From Dipylidium caninum (Eukaryota > Platyhelminthes > Cestoda > Cyclophyllidea > Dipylidiidae), in NCBI GenBank assembly GCA_017562135.1, contig QEYB01001208.1, forward strand, positions 930,001-994,000: a stretch of 64,000 nucleotides of DNA, read 5' to 3'. The stretch's first letter is position 1. Each line of letters begins with the position of its first letter. Of this stretch, positions 50,901-62,600 are shown piece after piece. A model generated the notes under the pieces. It worked only from the letters and a program-made list of their open reading frames with translations. It was not told where the DNA came from and did not search any database. The translations under genes were made by a program, and so were the position numbers.

Positions 50901-53900
50901 ACACAAAAGAGACTTTTCCTCCTGCCATTGGTAATGTAAAACATAATGAACCGCCCTCCCAAGCGTATCGGGACTGATCACCAGAGGAGTTAGGCGACGT
51001 GGCTGCGGGCACAGGAAGCGGGGTGTGAAGCAGCAGAAATTATGGAGAGACCCGCCCTTTACCTTTAGGCCAGTTCGCATAGGAGGCGTCGAGACCGCGT
51101 CTGCGATGAATAACAGACCAAAGCTTTATGCCTTGCTTTCTCTTCCGCCAGCCTCCTCACCCTCACTCTGATATTGAGCGAAATTGCGCATAAATGCTTA
51201 TTTGCGTACCAAAGTTAGTCGTTCGCAGCACAGACTAATTAAAATAATCGGAACAATTTGTCACAAGGATTGTGTTGGTCAGCCCTTTCCACTCGCCATG
51301 CTTCCTGGCTTTTCTTCTCGAGTGACCTTTTAAGTGTTTTGTAAAAAAACGAGCTCACCCCAAGTAAGAGCACTTCAAGTTAATAAATATTTGGAGGGGT
51401 AAACGAAAGTTAGATGGTCCCTTTCACGACTCTTCCAAGAGAGAATCGTATAGTTGAGAGTGGATACTTTATAAACTACTTTTTGCCCTGCCTCCGTTGC
51501 TGGGCGTTTACTAAATCCATTTTCTCGAGATTGTTACAAAGGAGGTCGCAATGAGGGGCAAAACGGTGGTCGGTACTTATTGCGGGGTAGTAGCGGTAGC
51601 AACTCTTGGGCACACCAAACTTCCATTGCGTCCACGGAACCGAATATAACCGGATATAAGAGGCGCACCGGGTTCCACTCTTCGCCAGGTCGCATGAACC
51701 GGTAGTTAGTACGAATGTTATCGCAATGAATGTTTGAGGCAACAGTAAGTAAAACCCTTTTCTCATTTATGGAAACAAAAGAATTTTTATGGTGACATTC
51801 ACCACTTGGAGGTTAGGCTGCTTAGAAGCGTAGCGGCTATACACGAAAGCCTCGTCGCCAGCACCCACCCACCCATAGAGGGTTACTTAGCAGCGCCTGC
51901 GGTCATTTTCCTTCTGAAAATAAGTGTGCATAAAAATGCGTTCGCATCTAAGTATATGCCTGTTACTAAAATCCCAAAAGTACATTCCTTCTTTAAACTA
52001 ATCCTCGAGTCTCTCTAAAACTGGACCTGAATGTGCCGCATGGCTGTCTCACATTTCCGAGATGGCTTACTGACCATTGTCAGAAGTGAGCTGATTATGC
52101 GGTTTCTCATAAGCATAGCGAATAAATTTCGGCTTAGAAGGGTGCAGTGCAATGTAGGAGAACTCTCTGTAATATCCTTTGTCTGCTTATTAATGGGGTA
52201 CAAATGTGATGGACATTTGAAAACTCTACGAAGCAAGTAGGTGCGGGCAGAAGCGGTGGTGAGAGGCAGAGGTAGGCTATGTGCTCGTGGCTGCTCCATC
52301 CCGCCTCGCTGTGACTTGCTGAGTGCCAACCACTCGGTCTTCCTTGGCATTCCAGCCCTGACAAATGTGACCGGCGCCGGAAGAAGATTGATTCTGGAAA
52401 GACCTAAGAGAAATGCCACGAAAGGTGACCACATGCACTTGTTCAGAAAAGAAAAAAGGAAAAGGCTTATTCGGGAAAGGGTTAGAGAGAAACACCTCGT
52501 GTTAAATAATGCCCAACGACATAATACAGCTAAATCATTCTCGAGATATACGCTCCGCTTTAATGCAAATGATATAAAAAGTGGATGGAGGAGCAGAAGA
52601 ATAATTGCCTGCAATTCATAGAGTCTTTTGACCGATCAAGATTTTCAGCCAAATGTTCGTGAATTTCATCGGTCTCTTGCGACGATAAAGTCGGAGACAA
52701 GTTGACCGTGAATTGTTACCAATCCCTTCGTCCCTCTCACTGGATGTGTGCTCTCGAAGTAAAAAGAAACTGGACATTCTACTAGCCAAGTGTAGGCGCC
52801 AACTTAGTTTTGTTGTCGCACAACCCTTCTTTTCTTGTAGAATCGCCTGTTCTGTGCTATTTCACAAAAGTTGGCGGTATCTAAATTGTGCTTCAAATGT
52901 AGGATTTCATTATTCAGGAAAGACGTTTGGGAGATTGCATATAACCCGTTCAAAAAGAACAGAGTTTATTTTGAGTAATGAATGTTAACACATGACAATA
53001 CACTAGCAACTACATTAACTGTATTTTGACAAGGCAAAAGATGGAGCGGAGAAGCGTGGTGTCGTTTTCTCCAAGGAGAACCCGCGACGTGGACTAGGTT
53101 ATAAGGCTCATTTTCTGGCTTAGGTAAAGAAAAAACTTCTTCAATATTTCCTATAAAATAGCCAGTGCCGAGCGCCCCGTCCCCAAGGGTGGCGATTAGA
53201 GCGTAGGCGCGGAGGACAAAAGTCCATTGTCTCTATCACCTGACGCATCGTCGTGAGCCAAAGCTTGAAACTCAAAAAACTCACAAAAAACCGAGTGGGG
53301 ATATGCCCGGTGGGTTTTCGGCGACTTTCAGGGCTGCGTCAGTGGAGTTGACATGAGAGTGGTCGCGGAATACCATGGACCGTCATCCTTCGACATAGCG
53401 TGTGCAGAGCCAATTTACTGAGACTTGGATGCTGAGGGAGAGAAGTTTGCTAGGCCTACAGGATAACCACATAAGAAATTGAAATAGCATCATCGTGGGT
53501 GGCCGCCAACATGTCTTCACAAATGTCGTTCCTACTTGCATTTGTGAGGACTATTGTGAGAATATTTTTTCCCTAAATAGTTAGTTTTTTGCCTTTGTGT
53601 GTGATGTCGAACAGAAAGGGGGGAATTTTCATATGCTTTTGAAGCACATAATCGCAACAAATTACACTTTAATGATTAGGGAAATATACACACTAATTCA
53701 TTCGTAAAAGCGACAGACATTTCTATAAAAATCGCCAGTCGTGAAGCTTTTGAGAGAAGAATTACAGAAACATGAAGAATTACTGGGTTGTCAAGGGAAA
53801 GTGGCATCTTTTGCGAATAACGCACCCCACCAATAACCATCTCCTATAACATCTCATTTCCCTTTTGGCAAGTTTGAGCCAATGTTAGAGGATATTTCAG

Positions 53901-56900
53901 GTGAAAGATGGATAACTCGATAAAAGTGCGGCTTGTCACCGTAGCTCAAATCAAAAGGAGCTGTGTGGAGACAATGCGGACGTCACGACACATCGGCAGC
54001 CCGCTTTAAACGCCAGAATGGAAAATGAGAGTTCCCGAATCGCAGCACTGGTTGCCGTACCTGAGTGAAATAAATATTCAAATGGCCCTTTAAATAATTT
54101 TATTCTCATCTGAATTTATATTTTCGTGAACAAGTGAGAAATATCTTGGTTCAGAGTTTTGGGAAAGTAGAGTTCATTTTAACAGTCCCCAAAATTGGAT
54201 GGCTCTCGGTTTTCTGGTTTTTGGCACGATTCTCCGAGTGCCACTTTGTGGGCGGACTGTGAAAGAGATCCTTTAATGACAGCAACGGCGAGGATGCTTC
54301 GTGAAGAGGAAAACTCGTCTTTTGAGGTTGCACATTGTTAGCCCTAATGACCTAAAACGAATAAGAGCCTCCGTCAGAATAACCCGAGATAAATGTTCGC
54401 CGACGGAACGAAGTAAGTGATGAAGACGAGAAATACAGGAGTGAACCCGAACAACGACCGAACGGATGTCATGCCCAGCAGCCCTGCAGTACGAAACGGC
54501 TGGTGCGGTGAGGCGACGCATTCGACTACTCCAAGGACGAAAAGCGGCGGTGTTAGGTGTAGTCAGGGAACCGAGCAAAAATACTGCGTGTGAGTGAATC
54601 TGCAAAGCAGGTGGTGTTTCCTAACGCGGCGACATGAGTTACCCTTCACTAGCTCATAAAGACACACGTGAACATTCTGAACAAGTGCAGGGGGAGGTGC
54701 TTTGTGTCGTTGTTGTAAACCTTTTGTTTGAAATGAAAGGGGACTCCGGCTTTTCGGCCCAACTAGGAGAGGAAATCCATGCCACACTCGAAAATGATGA
54801 TTGTCGTACGTTTTAAATATTGTGCCTCATAATCATTAATCTCACCAGTATTGCATTTTACGAGGTTTGTCTCCGATATGTTTCACCGGAATCGGTCATG
54901 AAATGTGGCGGAACTGACGTTAAATATGATGTCTCACTGGGAGGCTGCAAGGGCTACTCGTTCAAGGGTCTTTCTCCTTTGCTGGAAGGGCAATAGCAGT
55001 TTTTAGGGAGGATTTACGGTCAATATTCATAAAATCCTGACCCAGTGCTCCGCATAATGAGGATTAGCATGGACGTCGGGGCGAATAGAAGGACTACGCA
55101 GCGTCCGTTCTTTGAATGATGGTCTAATTTGCGTCGATGCCAGGAGGAGAGGGTGAATACCGGGAAAGACAGGATGCATTCATTTCTCAGTCCAAACGAA
55201 GCATAAATAGGCCCGTATGTGGAGGGGAAATGCATTATGGAGCACAGACGTTCTGATGTAGAATGAAGTGATTCACGGGGAAAAGCAGCGTTGGGTGGAT
55301 TAACAGTTAAATGGTTCCTCTATTTCCTCACAACATCAGAGATTTTGTAGAATCTGGAGTATATGAGGAAATACTGGCTCAACTACTAACCGGCTCGGCC
55401 GGGGTCTGAAGAAATGGAAATTTCCAAGTAGACCAGAACATAAGTCGAATGCGTCAAAAGTAGGTGGCACCGGACGCTCAAAAGACTTCGATTGCATGAT
55501 ATGAGCAGAGGTTTCTTAGTAAGTACTAAACCGCAAGTTGTGCTGAATACTTCATGGAAATTCGTAGGAGAAGTGGCCATCCATTGCCTTCTGCCATGAA
55601 GCTTCGTAGTGGAAGAACAGAAGGGAAGATTAAATACATCATATAAGTTAACAAACTTTATAATACTTCTAGTTGTTAAATAAAGGCCTAGCAAACTTAG
55701 GACCCTTTTCAATTCTGTTTTTCCTGGCTAGTTTACAATCTAACCTGGTTTACTACAACATAATTTTTGAGACAAAATTTCATGTGACACGGCTCCATTT
55801 TCTGCCACTGTCACGGTATTCACACATGGAGGCATCACATTATCTGCTCTGATGCGCTTCTTTTGACTACTGAACGTACAATCATGAGAGTCGGGGTGGG
55901 AGACTAGTTCCCTCCATCCTTTCATGGACTACATAGTGGCTACTTCCTTCAAAAGTAGGAATTAGCGGATCCTCCTTGAGGCTGCACAAAATTTGTCGAG
56001 GAATTAAGTGAAGTCGGCGAGTGTACTTGCGTTGTAGAACGGAAGGGTAGATGAGGTCTCAGCCTCAATGCCGTCCTGGTTGTCGCGCAGCCCCGACAGG
56101 TGAGTTTGAACTGTCAATTCCCTCTTGAAGATACACTTCGTACAGCCCGCTAAATGACACCCAAGCATAGTTCAACAATGAAGTTTCATTGAATTATGAA
56201 AAATAATCGGCATAATTCAGTGAGAAGTAACATAAAAAAGGCAGCTTCCCATAAGCCAATACAAAATACTCGTTTTGCCAAGGCAAATTAAAACTATATC
56301 AGGGATCAGATGTAAGTAGTTCTTACAGTAGCCCAATTTTTTTCGTTTCTTTCATTGCTCGATATTTGACGTGACTAGTGCACTAATCAGTGCAGACTTT
56401 TCACTTCCAAGGGGGAGTTTGGACGATTAACGTCCTTATGGCTCTTGCAGCTTTCTTGGGGCGCTGAAATGACTTAAACAGCACTCAAAAAATGACCACA
56501 TTTTCTCCTTAATGAAGACAGTTATTTGACGCCTCAAACTTATTGGACCTGTTTCAGTGGCCACCTTGCATTAGGAAAGGGCCCCCTCTCTTTATGTCTC
56601 AGGAATACGTCACCGGCAAACCATTCAGCGGGGCGACTTTGTACGCGCTCCTACAACTGCTGACGCATAAACAAGGAAATAAATAAATAAAATCAGATCC
56701 CCTTACAGAAACGCAAACTAGTTTGCGACGTATATGCGGTCAAAGTGACAGAAACGAAACATACACGCACCAACCTCCACAAAAGTGGGTTTTTCTCCTA
56801 GGTGAACCTTAAGTAAAGTTGGCTTCCTTAATGGCTAAGATAACGGAAATTTGTGCTCCCGTTTCGTTGATCAGCCAGACGTGAGATGGAGTCCCCTTCC

Positions 56901-59629
56901 GCGGCAGGACATCCTAACCTCTGGGCGTTGCCACTTGTGCCACGAACAAGGCTCTGATGGTGCTTCAAAGCTTAGCTCTAGTGTTTTTCGTCCTTCTTCC
57001 GGAAATGTTCCCTTTCAGGTTGAATTTTTGGTTTGATGCTAAGTTAGGATTGTACATGACTTACGTAAGGTAATTCAAACATACAGACACATCCTTCTTG
57101 GTTGTGGCATTAGTCTTATTTCTTGCAATTGCGAGATCCTTCTTCCTCTTTACCATCCAGTCACACAAGAAAAGATACTTACGACTCTGTCCAAATAAGG
57201 TGATTAGGTTATGCTGCTTCAAACTCTGGACTAAACCGGAAAAGTTGCTTTGTCTTTGTACAAACATTCCGAAGTAATGGAATCAATTCGGCGAAAGAGC
57301 ATACGGAGAAATCTGAGAACGCGGTCCCCCACCTCGTTCGCATGTGTAATTTTCACGCCAGCCTGTCGTTGGTGCGTCGTGCCGACGGAACCCGCGCCAT
57401 TTCACTCGCCACCTGTCAGCTCCCACGCGGCGAACCTGTTCTCGCGACACACGAGGTGGAAGTGTGGCTCCCATCCGGTAGCTCCAGCCAAGCTCACCCG
57501 GAGGTTCCTTCGCCAGAATACTTGCGAGCTCTCATCGAAAGTGCTCATATCGGCTGCAGTTACTTATAAAAGTTGGCTACTAATCCCCACCCATTATGTT
57601 GGCATTCCAAAAATACCACTTTTTTACTAAACCACAATTAAGCAGCGAATTAAGGAGGATCTGTGGTGAACTTTACGCCGTTAAATTTGGCACATGCGAT
57701 TAGTGCCTTAGGCAGGCGATCGCGCCTTTGAGGATTGTAGGTGCGAGGTGGTGAGAGAATGAATTCGATCCGGTAAAAGCAAAGGACGTACACATGCACA
57801 CAGCTTTTATGACGATATGAAAGGAGTTAGAGGAGATGAGATTTGCTCGGAGACGTGTGCGGCATGCAAATAGCAAGGACAACCAATACACCGCGTTGAG
57901 TCTAAATTCAGTGAGAAAACATCCAACTTGCCTTCAGGGCTAGGAGTGAGATGTTACCCACGTTATTAACAACTAACGTCACCACACGCTTGAAGGTGAA
58001 TTGCCTTATTGCAATGACGATAACGACTGCGAGAAGGTAAGGACGACGCCGCAGGAGGATGAGGTGGAGCCAGCGTGTTAACTTATCTGTGGTGGGATCA
58101 TTACGGAACCGCCAAATTTCAGCCCCTTAAAAAGTCTAACTGTTAATCCGAACACGGAAGAATCCGTCCGTGAATCGCGATGTTTAAGTAGAAAAACCTG
58201 TTCAGCCGTATTGTGAGTCCCAAGGCGAACTGCAACTTACTTATCCAGTGTCAAGTGACGTGGCAGGAAGAGGATCATTTCTGTAGGGGTCAACCTAACA
58301 GATGTCATAATACTCAGGCCGTTTGTGCGCAACTCACTCTTCTTCTGGGGAAAGAGAGGAAAAGAGCGGATGGGATTTTCTATGAAACCAAATTAAACTA
58401 CTGCATACGCACCAGAGACTTCTAGCGAATGAGCCGTTTGGAGTAGAATAACAGACCTCCTCATACTACTTTAAATGGTATCTCTTGGATGATATAGCGA
58501 AGAGCAAGAGTTCACTAGGTAACGGCACGGCCGCCTCATTTGTCATCCGGAGATCGTCACTTAGTCGAAGTAGGTGACATTCGCCGCGGGATTCTGAACC
58601 ATATTTATTGCCTTATTGTCTTGTTTACACTCCTTCTCACGCACAATTTGACCCAAATCGAGATAACCAGTCGCGAATGAATAGAAGCGGACGGGATATT
58701 TGCGTCTCAACATACGTTTTTCTTCATATATTCAGGCAGTCCTAGCAGTAGACAAGAGGTTGTAGACTGTCGACTTCACAGAGGCTGAAGAAGGCTAATC
58801 GGCACTCAAAGCAATTAAGCGCTTTTCCTCCGGGCCACCACCTGCCTAAGAAATGTCCTAGGCCATCGGAACAAATACCCTCCGCTAACTTCCAAAATTA
58901 ATTCGCCCATTATCATTCACTTAGTAAAGTCCCGCAGGAGTGCTGGACGAAGACACCGGTAAAACCAAAGTCATTCTTATAACGTTTTTACTCCCGACCC
59001 TACAAATCTTACAACTTCAGGTCCAGTGACCGATGCTTTATCCAAACGCGCAAGAAATGCACCATGACGGAATTTTTTTCTCAGGAGAGAGTACCAGTTA
59101 CTGAACCAATCAGGCGGGAGTCACTTTTTAGACCAGATTTTGGCGCATTTACGCGAGGGATGGGAGTTAACTCATATGTGTTTTCCCTTCTTTATTGGAA
59201 AAATACACAAACAAAAGAGGATGAACAGAAAATGGATTTACTAGGGATGTTGGAACACTAACTTGGTCATGAATTTGGCCTCGGATTATTGTTTTAACAT
59301 GCTGTGCGTAAATGGAGTACCAGAAAAGGGGTAATGAAAAGGTCACATTTTGGGGAGGGGAACAAGTTGAGGAGAAACGGAAATATTGTGTCGAAGAGGG
59401 GCTTTGTGGAGGTCGAAGGTGGGTGCATAGTCATCCCCCCACTTTCGCTTTGAGAAGGGATTAACAACGCGCAAGTGTAACGTTCGCCGTCGAACTCGAT
59501 GCTTAGTACCTCGATACTAAAGTTAAAAATTGGGAAATAATTGATAATCGTCCAGTGAATTTATCGGTAGTGTTTGTAAGCATTAACAGAAAAATAGGTG
59601 AAGTGCATCAAGCCAGTTTTAGCCTAAAA
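47993..59629. other. Gene-poor region with minus-strand-like base skew
   Basis: No confident gene in 11.6 kb. The first few hundred bases are probably SNAP25 3' UTR. From about 49 kb the plus strand is purine-rich, the same skew seen in the minus-strand KDM3 introns, which suggests minus-strand transcription. One candidate minus-strand terminal exon is at 48994-49094. The longest open frames (minus 52015-52614, plus 52241-52621 and plus 57250-57630) overlap open frames in other phases and show no known motif. Confidence 0.4.
48994..49094 (-). other. Tentative terminal exon on the minus strand
   Basis: After the good acceptor TTTCTTTGCAG, a 101-nt frame with two leading bases reads NVSFHSWTKLPPPGPFWR, continues Ala/Glu/Arg-rich, and ends at TGA. 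Its phase would fit the donor at 59653 in the galectin-like gene. A second frame across the same stretch is also open, so the coding assignment is weak. Confidence 0.2.
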
Positions 59630-62600
59630 TCAAACACGTTCCGTGAACCTACCGTTGGCGTACGTATCCTCCACTCTTTCAGGATGATCATAGAAAATAG
59701 TTTCCCCGGCATTCTCATATTTGGCATACTCGTCCCCTTTAACTTTGACGACCGAGGGAGGGAGTTTATCTGACGCAATGGAGGAGACGGAGCTGTCAGA
59801 TGAGTAGCTGTCATACCCGTTTTTACCCACCCCACGTGAGTCTCTCGAATGTTTCGTCTTTTTAGACATATCCACTTTTTGGTATGATTGTATGCGCGTT
59901 CGGAAGTCTGGACTCTGACCCACGAGCACAACACGGCCGTAGAGACCGGGAATTGATGAATTTGACGACGTGTTAGACTCGGGCTTTGGTGGGGCGGAGT
60001 AAGCAGTCGTGCTCTCTTGTTTGTGTATATTAAAGTAAAAGTCCCGGTCATCCAATGGCACAGCAGCATGGGCGGGTATCTGGTGTCCCCTTTGGATTTC
60101 TGACGCCTGGTTGGTTGTGATCATAGCATCGCCATAAGATGCTGGACGGCGGCGATGTCTTCGTGTTCCACCTGGGGAAATGGAACTCCAGGATGATACT
60201 GATTCGGGTCGGTGTCGGGATGAGCGACGATAGTGTCTGCGGCTTCCACCAGGAGAAGTAGAACTCCAGGAAGAAACGGAACCAGATCGTTGTTTGAGGT
60301 CAGCTCTGTCTCTTGTGGATTTTCGGCGGTGGTGCCGTCGTGTTCCACCGACAGAAACAGAACTCAAGGATTCAAGAGACTCTCTGCGCTGGACAGAAAA
60401 TGGTGGGGCGGAGAATGTTGATTCTTCAACGGCCCTGTGTATGTCAGCGGGAATGTCGGCTGCAGTGAGTCTCAGTGGGTAAATAGGCGTTCGGTCGCCA
60501 CACATCGTTACAATTGACGAACCGCTTCTCAACGCCGGTAAACTGCCAAGAAGTTGGGATGCATAGAGACCCGTTTCACTTGGCTTTGCAGTGACATCAA
60601 AGTTACTTTCATCGTACTCATCCTCAAGACTAAACTCGGAGGAGCTCAGATGTTCGGTCATCTCGGGGTCCGTACTAACACCTCCCAATGCGACGCGCTG
60701 CCTCCAAGATCACCATGTGAGACACCTTAAGTCAAATAAATACAAAAGGCGCTAATGAATCTTTCACCACCCATCTTGGAATAAGATCCATCTATGTACG
60801 ACACTCCACTACACTTGACAAGTACTTTAGTTTAATCGACAAATTTGTTTGATTCTATACAATTTCTCAATGCATGTTATACATTTGACAAATCAGCACA
60901 TTCGACGATATAAGAATTTGGATGAAACGTTTTAGTTTTTGACGAAGACTGGGAGCATGTAAATAATTGTGTACGATAAAATGCACTACGTGAGTTTAAA
61001 TGGGAAAGCGGAACAAAAGATCTAAACATCTTCGGAGGTGCATACAAATCATATGAACCCTTACCACGTTTCTTCTTCCTCCTGAAAATATTATTAAAGA
61101 AACCAGATATTCGGTGGCGCTTGTGTTCCTTATCTTCGCCCTCCACACCCCCTTTGTGCCTTTTTTTCTCGCTTCGCGTCGTAACTACGTCGGTACCAGA
61201 TAAAGTGGCGGTGGAATGCGTTCTGGAGGCTTTTAAGGCCCCTCCTCCTGTTATCGGGAGTGTCGCCGACTGGGCAGCACGGAGGCTCGGATCGCGGGAG
61301 GATGGAGCTGCAGCGTGAACCACACCCTCGCGGGTGGCCATAATGGCAAAGTCACCTACACTGCCCGCGCGGACGGCTGTGTCCGGAGAATGGAAATCCA
61401 TTGAGGGGCTGCGAGCCTTTTGCAATCTCCAATAAGGTATGGGCTGTGCATCCCTATTAGTCATTTCCAACTTCCACGGTACATTAACTCCATTTTCACC
61501 GCATAGAGGAACGCCATTGAGGGAAATTCTCCCATGAATCCGGTCGCCTTCCTCATCCCAAAGATTGGAAGCGATCTCGGCGGATTCTCCCTTAAGGAGG
61601 CTTTTCTTTCCCTTCTTACTAGCATCAACCGCCGGAGCCGCAAGGCCAGTTGCCCCGACACCGACAATTTCCGGTGGCCTTGAATGCTGAACACTAGTTG
61701 CGGGAGTGCGCAAGATAGGATCCTCGCTAGCCCAATCGGCATCTTCTCTCAGTTGATATGATCCCATGGTGGTGTCGGGCGTCTTCTCAAAGGAGTAGGA
61801 CCCCCTTGGCCCCAAGACGGGGACGAATCCTTTCCCACCAGTTGAAAGAAGATTTTCTTGAGTTAGTTTGAGGGGCACGGTTGTGTAAGTTTCGGTATAC
61901 GTGAGATACTCATTTAGCATTGCACGTTTGCCTCCAAGAAGATTATCGGAAATTTCCGCTGAGTCGCCTTTTATTTTACCCTCCTTATCTTTCTTTCTAT
62001 GTTCTTCCTTCGTACCGGCCGGAGCCCCTTCTCTGGAGCTGACCATGTGAAGAGGTATTTCCAGCATGGCAACGTCGTTTGTAAGACTGTCGATTGAATT
62101 TCGGTTTCCAGCTGAACCACTCATTAGTTTAGAGGCAATAAATGGTGAATCACCCTTGATTTTGGCGGCTTTCCCCTTCTGCTGCTTACCCTGCTCGCCA
62201 TCGAGAGACACAACCGCCTCCACATCCCTGGAATATTCAAGCTCTGATGTACTTAGATATTTTGATCTACTCGCTAGGTCAGGACTAGGACTCATGCTTC
62301 CGTCGGGGCTGATGGGTGACGACAGTCGGCCGGTGTAATGCATTTTCTCATAGGTTTCATATTTTGCATCAGAGGATTTCTGAGCTGATTCTAGGTTATA
62401 AGATCCTCTGTTACGGTAACCAGATAGTGAAGCGTGGAAAGGAGATCGTGGAGTTGATGTCGCACTCTTATTCTTGTGGGAAAGCATAAGCAGTGACGGT
62501 CTCGCTTTATCCTCTGGAACTTCAAAAGCAGAAAATTCACCAGTGACATTTTTTTGTGTCACTAGGGCAACATTCGGACCTCCACCAACATCAACCGCAA

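Noticed and set aside
52015..52614. 199-codon minus frame overlapping a 126-codon plus frame (52241-52621)
   Set aside because: No recognisable motif, no splice context, and both strands are open together, which fits chance better than coding.
57250..57630. CpG-rich stretch with three open frames (plus and minus)
   Set aside because: The translations resemble no family, and openness in several frames reflects base composition. Could be a small exon but unsupported.
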